In this document: piece by piece, positions 43,870 through 51,793 of the stretch
Position numbering within the stretch: position 1 is the stretch's first letter
How the letters are laid out: each line of letters begins with the position of its first letter
Origin: Lachnospiraceae bacterium
GTDB taxonomy: Bacteria; Bacillota; Clostridia; Lachnospirales; Lachnospiraceae
Reading direction: 5' to 3'
DNA: 64,000 bases
Assembly: GCA_017622575.1 (NCBI GenBank)
Contig: JAGAQU010000012.1
Location: 1 to 64,000, forward strand
Position numbers and translations under genes: made by a program
Notes under the pieces: model-generated
The model's input: the letters and a program-made list of their open reading frames with translations, nothing else
The model's database searches: none
What the model was told of the DNA's origin: nothing

Positions 43870-44487
43870 TTAATGAAAAATTCTGAAAACGCCAAATACT
43901 TTTCCTAAAATACGGCAATCATTAACAATGATGGGATCCATTGAATCATTCTCAGGTTGAAGCCTGATATGTCCGTCTTCTTTGTAATATGTTTTTACTG
44001 TAGCTGAATCATCAATCAATGCAACCACGATTTCACCGTTCCTGGCAGTATTGCAGGAATTCACAAACAACTGATCACCACTGAAAATACCGGCATTAAT
44101 CATGGAATCACCCTTCACATTTAAGATAAAGGATTCACCCTGTGGAACATACTCGGCAGGAACAGGAAAGTAACTCTCAATATTTTCTTCTGCAAGAATA
44201 GGCTGACCTGCAGCGACCTGTCCGACAACAGGAAGACTTACCATCTCTGTACGTACCATTTGAAAATTATCATCACAGATTTCAATGGCACGGGGTTTGG
44301 TAGGATCTCGTCTGATATAACCGTTCTTTTCAAGTGTTTCCAAATGAGAATGAACAGAAGAAGTAGATTTCAGATTAACAGCCTCACAAATTTCACGAAC
44401 TGCCGGCGGATAGCCTCTTTTTAGAATCTCATCTTTAATATAATCAAGTATTTCCTGTTGTTTTGCAGTAATTTTACCGTATGCCAT
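43870..44487 (-). CDS. lexA: SOS transcriptional repressor LexA
   Basis: 205 aa. The N-terminal winged helix (about 1-68) includes [20 protein letters not shown]. The hinge bears the self-cleavage bond A93-G94 (VAAGQP). The catalytic serine is S128 in VKGDSMI and the lysine is K165 in ATVKTYY. It represses SOS genes until RecA filaments trigger self-cleavage. AGGGAGG precedes the ATG. It is divergent from a LysM-domain gene across a region with LexA boxes. Confidence 0.97.
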   Translation of the reverse strand: MAYGKITAKQQEILDYIKDEILKRGYPPAVREICEAVNLKSTSSVHSHLETLEKNGYIRRDPTKPRAIEICDDNFQMVRTEMVSLPVVGQVAAGQPILAEENIESYFPVPAEYVPQGESFILNVKGDSMINAGIFSGDQLFVNSCNTARNGEIVVALIDDSATVKTYYKEDGHIRLQPENDSMDPIIVNDCRILGKVFGVFRIFH

Positions 44488-44529
44488 ATGAATCCTCCCT
44501 TTTTCTTTTATGTTAAATTCTTTAAATAA

Positions 44530-44558
44530 AGTATATCATAGTATTTTTTCAAAAGCAA
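44530..44558 (-). promoter_or_regulatory. lexA promoter
   Basis: On the minus strand TTGCTT (44558-44553), 17 bases, TATACT (44535-44530). Confidence 0.65.
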
Positions 44559-44569
44559 ACATATATTCC

Positions 44570-44582
44570 AAATATTTGTTCG
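44570..44582. promoter_or_regulatory. Degenerate LexA-type site near the lexA promoter
   Basis: AAATATTTGTTC with a following G has one perfect half-site (GTTC) and a poor other half against GAACnnnnGTTC. It lies 12 bases upstream of the lexA -35, so it could contribute to autoregulation. Weak evidence. Confidence 0.35.
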
Positions 44583-44600
44583 ATTTTTTTTAAATTATGC

Positions 44601-44629
44601 TTGACATCAGAATGCACGTTCGATATAAT
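44601..44629 (+). promoter_or_regulatory. Consensus promoter of the LysM (yneA-like) gene
   Basis: TTGACA (44601-44606), exactly 17 bases, TATAAT (44624-44629). It is the only perfect sigma-A consensus pair in the window and is overlaid by LexA-type sites, so it should be strong but tightly repressed. Confidence 0.85.
44610..44621. promoter_or_regulatory. LexA-box-like site inside the yneA-like promoter spacer
   Basis: GAATGCACGTTC matches GAACnnnnGTTC except for one base. It sits between the -35 and -10 boxes. Confidence 0.55.
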
Positions 44630-44640
44630 TTGACTATAAA

Positions 44641-44652
44641 GAACGTTTGTTC
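44641..44652. promoter_or_regulatory. LexA (SOS) box
   Basis: GAACGTTTGTTC is a perfect match to the Firmicute consensus GAACnnnnGTTC. It lies about five bases past the predicted transcription start of the LysM gene, an ideal repression site. Confidence 0.85.
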
Positions 44653-44685
44653 GCAACAAGTGTTTGTTTTATAGGGGTGCTTCAG

Positions 44686-45057
44686 ATGAATAACCAGATC
44701 AGTGAACGCAGGATCAGAAACAATAAATTAAAAAGAAGGCGTCAGATGCATCGTAATATCTGTTTAACCATTATGACTTTTGTTTTAATCGCCAGCTTTT
44801 CCATTTTGTTTTGCAGCTTCGGTTCCAAGGCTCAATCAAACAAGGAAGAGGTATCCTATAAATATTACAAGAGCATTGCGGTAGGAGCAGGAGATACCCT
44901 TTGGGATTATGCTGAATTATATGCCGATGAAAATTATTATGATACCTATAGCAGCTATATCAAAGAAGTAAAAGATATCAATCATCTGAAAAATGACAAT
45001 ATCGTTTATGGGCAGTATATTATTATTCCCTATTACAGTAATGAATTTGTAGGCTGA
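44686..45057 (+). CDS. LysM-domain membrane protein, YneA-type SOS cell-division suppressor
   Basis: 123 aa. A basic N-terminus (RRIRNNKLKRRRQMHRN) precedes one transmembrane helix (about 25-45) and a C-terminal LysM-like domain (about 62-118; GAGDTLWDYAELY, then YGQYIIIPYY). In Bacillus, lexA is divergent from yneA, whose product arrests division during SOS; the architecture and placement match here. The perfect LexA box in its promoter supports this. AGGGGTG lies before the ATG at 44686; earlier in-frame ATGs lie inside the LexA box region. Confidence 0.8.
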   Translation: MNNQISERRIRNNKLKRRRQMHRNICLTIMTFVLIASFSILFCSFGSKAQSNKEEVSYKYYKSIAVGAGDTLWDYAELYADENYYDTYSSYIKEVKDINHLKNDNIVYGQYIIIPYYSNEFVG

Positions 45058-45130
45058 TCTGCATGTGATGCTCTTTGGATGCGACTGTATCAATAGTAAT
45101 GTCACGTTCTACGGCCCTGTAAGGCTCATA

Positions 45131-46186
45131 TTACAGTTTTTCGCGTAGTCTTACTGCTTTAGCCGCTTGACGCCTTCGGCTGTCTTCCTGAGCCGCATAA
45201 TGCTTTCTGGTGGTATTTACATCTTTATGTCCCAATACATCAGCAACCAGATAGATATCTCTGGTTTCCTGATAGAGTGATGTGCCATATGTACTCCTTA
45301 ATTTATGAGGAGTTATTTTTTTCAGACTGGTAACCGTTGCAGCATATTTTTTTACAAGATTTTCCACAGCACGAACCGTGATTCTCCGGTTCTGCAGAGA
45401 GAGAAACAATGCATTTTCATGTCCTTCCAGAGGAATTATATGGTGTCTTTTCTCCAGGTAATCATGCATAGCCTCTGCAACCTCATCTCCAAAGTACACA
45501 ACAGTTTCATATCCGCCTTTCCGGCGTATTTTTATCCCATTATTTTTAAAATCCACATCATTGATATCAAGGCCTACACACTCTGATACACGAATTCCTG
45601 TTCCGAGCAGAAGAGTAAGCAAAGCTACATCCCTTATTTTTGTTTTTTCATGATAGCGAAGCTGGCTTTTAGTAAGATTAGTTCCATCCTCCACCTGATC
45701 AAGAAGAATGGCTACCTCATCAGCATCAAGCCTTACAATTTCTTTCTCATGCTGTTTGGGAAGCGGGACAAGTGCTGCCGGATTTGTTTGAATCAATTCT
45801 GAACAGAAAAAATAATTATAAAAACTTTTTAGCGCAGATAATTTACGCTTTTTTCCACGCTCATTATTCATATATTCTTTTCCGTCTTTTTCATATAATG
45901 ATATATAATCCATATATTCTTCTATATCTTCACGCGTGATCTGATCTAACAGCGTAATTGGGAAATCTTTGATTTCCATTCCGGAACAGATATTGTTTTT
46001 TGCATGCATAAATTCAAAAAACACGCGAATATCGTACGCATATGCCAGCCTTGTCCTTGAGGATGTATATTCCTGAATTCCCCTGAAAAACTGCTTGCAA
46101 AAGGGCGGAAGAGTATCAAGTACCTCTCTCATACGCATGGTATTGATATTATTTTGTTCATCATGATAGTTCTTACTGTTTTCCAA
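45131..46186 (-). CDS. Tyrosine-type recombinase/integrase (XerC/XerD-like)
   Basis: 351 aa. An N-terminal core-binding domain (about 25-135) precedes the catalytic domain with the full set: R199 (GTGIRVSE), K223, H294-xx-R297 (HKLRSTYG), H320 (LGHKDV) and Y330. It may resolve chromosome dimers or act on another site; it lies in no element I can see. The start is probably the TTG at 46186, eight bases after GAGG; the GTG at 46195 overlaps that site. Position beside lexA and the LysM gene is of note. Confidence 0.85.
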   Translation of the reverse strand: MENSKNYHDEQNNINTMRMREVLDTLPPFCKQFFRGIQEYTSSRTRLAYAYDIRVFFEFMHAKNNICSGMEIKDFPITLLDQITREDIEEYMDYISLYEKDGKEYMNNERGKKRKLSALKSFYNYFFCSELIQTNPAALVPLPKQHEKEIVRLDADEVAILLDQVEDGTNLTKSQLRYHEKTKIRDVALLTLLLGTGIRVSECVGLDINDVDFKNNGIKIRRKGGYETVVYFGDEVAEAMHDYLEKRHHIIPLEGHENALFLSLQNRRITVRAVENLVKKYAATVTSLKKITPHKLRSTYGTSLYQETRDIYLVADVLGHKDVNTTRKHYAAQEDSRRRQAAKAVRLREKL

Positions 46187-46211
46187 TGATATCACCTCAT
46201 AAATTTATCTA

Positions 46212-46223
46212 TTAATTCTACCA
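46212..46223 (-). promoter_or_regulatory. Extended -10 element for the recombinase gene
   Basis: On the minus strand TATGGTAGAAT has TGG directly before TAGAAT (46220-46215), an extended -10. No good -35 is visible. Confidence 0.4.
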
Positions 46224-46261
46224 TATTTCGGGAATAATCCATAGTATATTTCTTCAAAAAA

Positions 46262-46270
46262 TGGTATACT
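46262..46270 (+). promoter_or_regulatory. Extended -10 element for the AI-2E family gene
   Basis: TGG followed by TATACT (46265-46270) forms an extended -10 with a poor -35. The predicted start is near 46277, about 48 bases before the ATG. Confidence 0.4.
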
Positions 46271-46324
46271 TGATTTTACAGAATAATATCTGTGTGATCT
46301 TATATAGGACAGGTGATTATATTT

Positions 46325-47659
46325 ATGAAAATAAACATCGACAAAAAACATATCAGTCTTGGTATTACATCCTTCCTTGTAGTTGCCTCCTCAATTTGCT
46401 TTTATTATCTCTTATTTCATGGGGATCGCTTTCTCGGAAAGATCAATGCCATCCTTGTCATTGCAAGTCCCGTTATCTATGGAATTATCCTTGCCTATTT
46501 ATTAACTCCTATTGTAAACTCTATAGAAAAGAAATTGTTCATACCATTATTTACGAAATCCTCGGAAATGAACAGCACAAAGAAGAAGTGGATGCGTTTT
46601 CTTTCTGTTCTTATGACAGTGATTATTGTAATTCTTTTTATATACGGTTTCTTTTCCATACTGATTCCCAATGTGATTTCCAGTGTTAAAAGCATTTCAT
46701 TTGCTTTTCCTATCTATGTAAACAATCTGATGCATTTTGCAGACAAATATTTTGAAGCAAACCCTGATATAGAAGCACTTTTTAATCAGCTTGTCAGCAC
46801 TTATTCCGTAGAAATCGATAAGTACTTGAATAACACAATTATTCCGCAAATGGAATCTTTGCTCAAAACAGTGTCTCTCAGTCTGATCAGTGTATTGAAA
46901 GCAATGTGGAATCTTATTATCGGGCTAATCATTTCCATTTATGTACTTTGCAGCAAAGAAAGCTTTGCCGGACAATCAAAAAAGATCATTTATGCAATTT
47001 TTTCCACTAAAACAGCAAATAGTCTGATCAAAGATTTCAGATTTATCAGCGATACCTTTATCGGATTTATCAGTGGAAAGATAGTAGATTCCATAATCAT
47101 CGGAATCATCTGCTTTATCGGAACAAGCCTTTTGAAAATTCCTTATGCTTTGCTGGTCAGCGTTATTGTTGGTATTACGAATATCATTCCTTTTTTTGGA
47201 CCATATCTCGGCGCAATACCAAGTGCAATTCTGATTTTAATGATCAATCCGATAAAATGTATCACCTTTATTATTTTCATTCTAATTTTACAACAGGTAG
47301 ACGGTAACGTTATCGGGCCCAAGATTCTTGGACAATCTACCGGATTATCCGGCTTCTGGGTTATTTTCTCCATTACCATCTTTGGTGGTCTGTTTGGTTT
47401 TCTTGGAATGATCATCGGTGTTCCGTTCTTTGCCGTTGTTTATGCAATGACAAGACGTATCATCGATCGTATGTTGAAGAAACGGAATCTTCCGATATCT
47501 ACGTCAGAATATATGGATCTGGATCATATAGATGAAAACAATGAAAATACTTTTATCGAAAAAAATAACAATGAAACAAAACGTTTCTTTAAAATATCAT
47601 TTAAGAAAAAACCTTCTCAGCAGGAGAACGAGTCGAAAAATAATTCAGAAGGAGAGTAG
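46325..47659 (+). CDS. AI-2E family transporter (YtvI/PerM-like membrane protein)
   Basis: 444 aa with eight or so hydrophobic helices and a large soluble loop (about 125-200). The C-terminal signature is [18 protein letters not shown] and then [20 protein letters not shown], the AI-2E/UPF0118 pattern. Relatives export small molecules or ions. The tail (about 390-444) is charged and low in complexity. The ATG at 46325 follows AGGTGAT; the GTG at 46313 lies inside that site. dtd follows nine bases after its stop. Confidence 0.9.
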   Translation: MKINIDKKHISLGITSFLVVASSICFYYLLFHGDRFLGKINAILVIASPVIYGIILAYLLTPIVNSIEKKLFIPLFTKSSEMNSTKKKWMRFLSVLMTVIIVILFIYGFFSILIPNVISSVKSISFAFPIYVNNLMHFADKYFEANPDIEALFNQLVSTYSVEIDKYLNNTIIPQMESLLKTVSLSLISVLKAMWNLIIGLIISIYVLCSKESFAGQSKKIIYAIFSTKTANSLIKDFRFISDTFIGFISGKIVDSIIIGIICFIGTSLLKIPYALLVSVIVGITNIIPFFGPYLGAIPSAILILMINPIKCITFIIFILILQQVDGNVIGPKILGQSTGLSGFWVIFSITIFGGLFGFLGMIIGVPFFAVVYAMTRRIIDRMLKKRNLPISTSEYMDLDHIDENNENTFIEKNNNETKRFFKISFKKKPSQQENESKNNSEGE

Positions 47660-47667
47660 CAGTATCC

Positions 47668-48120
47668 ATGAAATTTATTGTCCAACGTGTGTCTGAAGCT
47701 AATGTATGTGTAGATAATCAAATAATCGGAGAAATCAAAAAAGGATTTCTGGTTTTAGTCGGTGTCAGCAATACTGATACAAAAGAAATTGCAGATAAGA
47801 TGGTAAGTAAACTGATTCATTTACGTATTTTTGAAGATTCTGACGGAAAAACAAATCTTGATATCAAAAGTGTAAATGGCGAATTGTTAATTATTTCACA
47901 ATTTACTTTATATGCAGATTGTAAACATGGAAACCGACCTTCCTTTATTAATGCAGGTAATCCGGAGCTTGCAAATGAGTTATATGAGTATATCATCAGC
48001 AAATGTAAAGAAGAAGTTCCGGTTGTACAGCACGGAAAATTTGGTGCACATATGAAGGTTTCCCTTATCAATGACGGACCTTTTACTATAGTACTTGATT
48101 CCGATGAAATTATCAAATGA
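47668..48120 (+). CDS. dtd: D-aminoacyl-tRNA deacylase
   Basis: 150 aa. [20 protein letters not shown] at the start, [20 protein letters not shown] (about 73-92) and the C-terminal [13 protein letters not shown] are hallmarks. The enzyme removes D-amino acids (and glycine from tRNA-Ala) using the SQFTL and NxGPVT-like motifs, here NDGPFT. GGAGAG lies 11 bases upstream. It is probably co-transcribed with the permease gene and the next small gene. Confidence 0.95.
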   Translation: MKFIVQRVSEANVCVDNQIIGEIKKGFLVLVGVSNTDTKEIADKMVSKLIHLRIFEDSDGKTNLDIKSVNGELLIISQFTLYADCKHGNRPSFINAGNPELANELYEYIISKCKEEVPVVQHGKFGAHMKVSLINDGPFTIVLDSDEIIK

Positions 48121-48138
48121 TAAGAGGCATTATAGATT

Positions 48139-48381
48139 ATGAAACTGCAGATAGGAATTATCATTGCATTTGCTTTGCTGGTAAATGTATATACTTTCAT
48201 TAAAATTCGCAGAAAACGAAAAAAAGAAATAAATAAAGCCACCGAATATCATTCTGAATACAAAAGACATATCAATATTAGGAATGACAACCGGGAAGAT
48301 CTTTCTTCAAATTATAAAAAACAAATTACCAAATATAACAGCACACTTGATTATGTAGAAAAAAATAGTCATAACATGTAA
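48139..48381 (+). CDS. Uncharacterised 80-aa membrane-anchored protein
   Basis: 80 aa. One N-terminal helix (about 3-20, LQIGIIIAFALLVNVYTF) is followed by a basic stretch (KIRRKRKKEINK) and a polar, charged C-terminus with several tyrosines and asparagines. No known domain is seen. AAGAGGC precedes the ATG by about ten bases. It lies 18 bases after dtd and is followed by a strong hairpin. Confidence 0.55.
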   Translation: MKLQIGIIIAFALLVNVYTFIKIRRKRKKEINKATEYHSEYKRHINIRNDNREDLSSNYKKQITKYNSTLDYVEKNSHNM

Positions 48382-48386
48382 ATTCA

Positions 48387-48432
48387 AGAGCCAACTATTC
48401 GTTAAACTTGTGTTTTGCGAATAGTTGGCTCT
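48387..48432. terminator. Long hairpin between convergent genes, probable terminator
   Basis: A perfect 15-pair stem (48387-48401 with 48418-48432, AGAGCCAACTATTCG and its complement) encloses a 16-base loop. The following T content is low on both strands, so it may also act as a 3'-end protector. It lies between the 80-aa gene and the convergent kinase-like gene. Confidence 0.6.
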
Positions 48433-48457
48433 CTCTTACAACATATATATTTCGTTT

Positions 48458-49087
48458 TTAAAAATTATTCTTAGCCTCAAAATCCTCAATATACTGAATC
48501 AAAAGTTTAACTGTGCCGTCGATACCGAGAATACTACTGTTAATGCAAAGATCATAGCTGTCAGCTCGTCCCCATTTCTTGGAGGAATAATAGTTGTAAT
48601 AACTTTGTCTCTGTTTATCCTTCTTAACACACATATCCTTGGCCTTGGCAGCGTCCAGATTATATTTCTCCATAATACGTTTTGTCTTGGTTTCCTCATC
48701 ACCATAAATAAAAATATGAACGCAATTTTTAAGATCGTTCAATGCATAGTCTGCGCAGCGTCCTACAATGACACATGGACCTTCACTTGCAATCTTTTTA
48801 ATAGCATCAAATTGTGCCAGAAACACCTTGTGGCTGATGGGCATATCGACAAAATGAGATGCGTTGTAACCAAACGAATATGTGTCCATAACAAGATTAT
48901 ATAAAAAGGAATTGGTAGGACGCTCATCGTGATTCTCCAACATCTCTTCACAGAAGCCGCTCTCTTTTGCTGCCCTGCTCAGCAGTTCCTTATCGTAACA
49001 TTTGATTCCGAAGTATGCAGCAACCTTCTGTCCTATCTCACGTCCCGCTGAACCAAATTGTCTTCCGATTGTAATCACTGTATTCAT
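48458..49087 (-). CDS. Cytidylate kinase-like family protein
   Basis: 209 aa. MNTVITIGRQFGSAGREIGQ is the family P-loop variant, distinct from canonical Cmk (GxxGxGK); CVIVGRCADYAL and a C-terminal YYSSKKWGRADSYDLCINSS follow. Family members are likely nucleoside-monophosphate kinases with unknown targets, and a separate true cmk is expected elsewhere. I chose the ATG at 49087 because GGAGGA lies just upstream; the ATG at 49102 overlaps that site. Confidence 0.9.
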   Translation of the reverse strand: MNTVITIGRQFGSAGREIGQKVAAYFGIKCYDKELLSRAAKESGFCEEMLENHDERPTNSFLYNLVMDTYSFGYNASHFVDMPISHKVFLAQFDAIKKIASEGPCVIVGRCADYALNDLKNCVHIFIYGDEETKTKRIMEKYNLDAAKAKDMCVKKDKQRQSYYNYYSSKKWGRADSYDLCINSSILGIDGTVKLLIQYIEDFEAKNNF

Positions 49088-49131
49088 AACGGTATCCTCC
49101 ATTAATTACTATTCTTTATTTATATAACATA

Positions 49132-49160
49132 AGTATACTCTAAATCAGTCGGAAATTCAA
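49132..49160 (-). promoter_or_regulatory. Promoter of the cytidylate kinase-like gene
   Basis: On the minus strand TTGAAT (49160-49155), 17 bases, TATACT (49137-49132). Confidence 0.7.
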
Positions 49161-49172
49161 TCAAATTGAAAG

Positions 49173-49202
49173 AAAAAAGGACACCGGATAACCGGTGTCC
49201 TT
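49173..49202 (-). terminator. Terminator after cstA
   Basis: On the minus strand the stem GGACACCGG/CCGGTGTCC (49200-49192 with 49187-49179) has a four-base loop and is followed by six T. It lies 34 bases past the cstA stop. Confidence 0.88.
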
Positions 49203-49234
49203 CTGTTTAATTTTTATTCAATAATGCTTCGAAA

Positions 49235-50941
49235 TTAGTTACTCTTCTTTGCAAATAATACCTTCGCACCATCGATGATCAGGATAATAGCAAGAACTAC
49301 AAGAGGAACAATGATTACACTCTGAAGTACATCTGTAAAGAGTGCTGTACCTGTTGCTGTACCACTGATGATCTCAGTAACGTTCTTCTTTAAGGACAGA
49401 GCCAAAGAAGAAAGTGTTGCACATGCCATGAATACAATAGGAATGTAAAGCATCTTGTTGTTCTTTCCAATCTTCTTTAAGTAAGCTGCAAGTGCAAGGA
49501 ATGCAGGAACTGCAACTAACTGGTTTGCAGCGCCAAACAGAGGCCATACCTTTGTGTAGCCTGCAAGGCAGAGAACGAAACCGCCAATTGCTGTTATAAT
49601 TGTTGCTACATACATATTGTCGAGCTTCATCTTCTTGCCTGCCTCTGTACCGGCAAATAATTCCTGGAACATAAAACGTCCAAGTCTGGTACCGGTATCA
49701 AGAGATGTTAAGCAGAAGCAGCTGACAGCAAGCATGATAATTGTCTTTGTTGCACTAACTGCTGTCTCACCAAATCCAATCGTTTCAAAGAAATTAGCAA
49801 TTGCTGTACCGAAGATAATGGTAGGAGAAATCTTCTCAAGACCTAACATTTCCTGAACAGCAGCCTGAGAACCGTTGCTTGAAAGTGTACCGATTGCAAT
49901 CAAAGAGATAACTGCAAGTACACATTCGATCAACATGGAACCGTAACCAACCAAAAGAGCATCTTTTTCATTGGACAGCTGCTTTGATGTTGTACCGGAT
50001 GCGATCAGTGAATGGAAACCGGAAATAGCACCACATGCAATGGTAATGAACAGTGTAGGGAATAAGAAGTTTCCGTTTACTGAAAAACCTGTAAATGCAG
50101 GTGTCTGGAATGTAGTTGATGCAGGGTTAACAATCGTTGCACCGATAATACCGATTACAGCTGCAGCCATCATAAAGTAAAGCAGGAATGAGCTTAAGTA
50201 ATCTCTGGGCTGTAACAGAATCCATACAGGTGTTACGGATGCAATAATAATGTAAACAAATACAAAACCGATCCAGAAGTTCTTAGGAAGATCAAGAGGA
50301 CAAGCAAGACCGATTGCAACACAGACAGCAAGCAAAACTACACCAAGTACAGTTGCTACTGCCATAGGAGCATTCTTTCTGTAAACAAGAAATCCAAAGC
50401 CGATAGCCAAAGGAATGAACAGTAAAGATGCTGTTGCTACAGAACCGTTGCTGGCACTTCCGCCGTGGCTTGCACCGATAAAGCTGTTTGCAACGATATC
50501 ACCGAATGCTGCGATAACCAGTAACAATACCAGCCATGCAAACACAGTGAACAGAATTCTTGTTCTGTGTCCGATATTATCTTCGATAACTTCACCTAAG
50601 GATTTACCTTCATGACGAATGGATACAAACAATGCACCAAAGTCCTGAACGGCACCAAAGAAGATGCCACCAATAACAATCCATAAGAAACAAGGTACCC
50701 ATCCGAAAAATGCTGCCTGAATAGGTCCGTTGATAGGGCCTGCACCGGCGATGGATGAGAAATGATGTCCCATCAAAACAGGTGTTTTGGCGGGGCAATA
50801 GTCAACACCGTCTTCCAATTCATAAGCAGGTGTCTTTTTGCTGGGATCAAGTCCCCATGTTTTAGCAAGGTAACGTCCGTATGTAAGGTAAGCCACAACG
50901 AAAATTACAATCGCTAAAATGATTAATAATAATGCGCTCAC
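49235..50941 (-). CDS. cstA: Carbon starvation protein CstA family transporter
   Basis: 568 aa with about 15 hydrophobic helices. CstA signatures: TPVLMGHHFSSIAGAGPING (about 53-72), FGALFVSIRHEGKSLGEVIE, and SGFHSLIASGTTSKQL. CstA imports peptides or pyruvate on carbon starvation in other bacteria; here it is inferred to do likewise. The GTG at 50941 has AGGAGGG six bases upstream; the longer frame to 51019 runs through the gap. The unknown 201-aa gene lies just upstream on the same strand. Confidence 0.92.
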   Translation of the reverse strand: MSALLLIILAIVIFVVAYLTYGRYLAKTWGLDPSKKTPAYELEDGVDYCPAKTPVLMGHHFSSIAGAGPINGPIQAAFFGWVPCFLWIVIGGIFFGAVQDFGALFVSIRHEGKSLGEVIEDNIGHRTRILFTVFAWLVLLLVIAAFGDIVANSFIGASHGGSASNGSVATASLLFIPLAIGFGFLVYRKNAPMAVATVLGVVLLAVCVAIGLACPLDLPKNFWIGFVFVYIIIASVTPVWILLQPRDYLSSFLLYFMMAAAVIGIIGATIVNPASTTFQTPAFTGFSVNGNFLFPTLFITIACGAISGFHSLIASGTTSKQLSNEKDALLVGYGSMLIECVLAVISLIAIGTLSSNGSQAAVQEMLGLEKISPTIIFGTAIANFFETIGFGETAVSATKTIIMLAVSCFCLTSLDTGTRLGRFMFQELFAGTEAGKKMKLDNMYVATIITAIGGFVLCLAGYTKVWPLFGAANQLVAVPAFLALAAYLKKIGKNNKMLYIPIVFMACATLSSLALSLKKNVTEIISGTATGTALFTDVLQSVIIVPLVVLAIILIIDGAKVLFAKKSN

Positions 50942-50998
50942 AACAATCCCTCCTAAATTATAATTTTTTCTTATGTTTTGAGCTTTTCTTATATAAAA

Positions 50999-51016
50999 CA
51001 AATGTAAATACATTTG
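50999..51016. promoter_or_regulatory. Dyad-symmetric operator-like site upstream of cstA
   Basis: CAAATGTA and its complement TACATTTG flank two central bases, an 8+2+8 dyad, in the 84-base gap before the cstA start and a few bases upstream of a TATATA. Size and position fit a dimeric repressor or activator site. It does not match the CcpA consensus. Confidence 0.45.
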
Positions 51017-51025
51017 CATATAAGC

Positions 51026-51631
51026 TTAATTTTCAGGTAATTCCTGTTTATAAGGAGTGATTCCTCTTTCCTCTATGTATTGCTTAAAACCGACTTTTCC
51101 GTTCTCTACATCCTGAAAAGCTCCCTCGAAGGTATTCTTTGCGGAACGTCCATGAAAATTAGTGTAGAACTTTCTGTCATCCATGGTGGCGCACATGATT
51201 GTTCCCCTTGAGAATCCCCGGATATTAAATTTGTAGCCTTTTTCAAAATGATAATGCTTTATCTTTTTTGACAGAGCTTTCTGAAGCGGCTTTTTCGATA
51301 CGATCGCTACATTTAAATAACTGCACATATGATTGGGTTCAGGAAGTTTTTCTTTTTTTCGTACAAGTATCGGCTCCATATAGTCTGAAATGATGCCTTC
51401 AGCCTCTTTCAATACGTCCTCAGTACACTCTTCCACTTCCATAAACAGAATATGTTCATAGCTTTTGGTAGACCACATATTGATTTCACGAACCAATATG
51501 TACTTTTCAATGTGCGAAAAAAAATACCCATACGCAGGGTATTCCTTACCATTTATCACATAGGGCTGATAAATGTCGAAGCTCCCAGAATAACGTAAAA
51601 GGAGCCGGTCAAGGTATTCAGCCGTTTCCAT
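51026..51631 (-). CDS. Uncharacterised 201-aa protein upstream of cstA
   Basis: 201 aa, predicted soluble. The sequence has many aromatic and acidic residues: YLDRLLLRYSGSFDIYQPYV near the start, YGYFFSHIEKYILV, and the region NIRGFSRGTIMCATMDDRKF toward the C-terminus. I do not recognise the family. It has its own promoter and ends 84 bases before cstA, so it probably forms a transcript with it. Linkage to a starvation transporter suggests a regulatory or metabolic role but does not define one. Confidence 0.6.
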   Translation of the reverse strand: METAEYLDRLLLRYSGSFDIYQPYVINGKEYPAYGYFFSHIEKYILVREINMWSTKSYEHILFMEVEECTEDVLKEAEGIISDYMEPILVRKKEKLPEPNHMCSYLNVAIVSKKPLQKALSKKIKHYHFEKGYKFNIRGFSRGTIMCATMDDRKFYTNFHGRSAKNTFEGAFQDVENGKVGFKQYIEERGITPYKQELPEN

Positions 51632-51710
51632 AATTGATACCCCTTTGTATTAATATTTTGTTTTTCTTAAGTCAAACTTTATAAAAATTAAATTTTTATT
51701 AACTTTATTG

Positions 51711-51739
51711 ATAATACCATGAAACCCTTTATAATTCAA
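51711..51739 (-). promoter_or_regulatory. Promoter of the 201-aa gene and cstA
   Basis: On the minus strand TTGAAT (51739-51734), 17 bases, TATTAT (51716-51711), with a leader of about 75 AT-rich bases. Confidence 0.65.
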
Positions 51740-51793
51740 CTTATTTTGTTGAAAATAAAAATGTATCAACATGAAATATTAAAAAACATCAAT

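Noticed and set aside
45131-46186. Integrase of a mobile element or prophage
   Set aside because: No excisionase, phage genes, tRNA target or flanking repeats are visible; it sits among housekeeping genes.
43500-48460. Replication terminus or dif site at the strand switch
   Set aside because: Gene orientation converges here and a Xer-like gene is close, but no sequence resembling the Firmicute dif consensus was found by eye, and highly expressed housekeeping genes lie near. A GC-skew plot of the whole chromosome would decide.
48425-48904. 159-codon plus-strand frame opposite the cytidylate kinase-like gene
   Set aside because: It is antisense to a family-matched gene and begins inside a terminator-like region.
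50999-51016. CcpA (cre) site upstream of cstA
   Set aside because: The dyad lacks the central CG and the TG-N4-CG spacing of the cre consensus.
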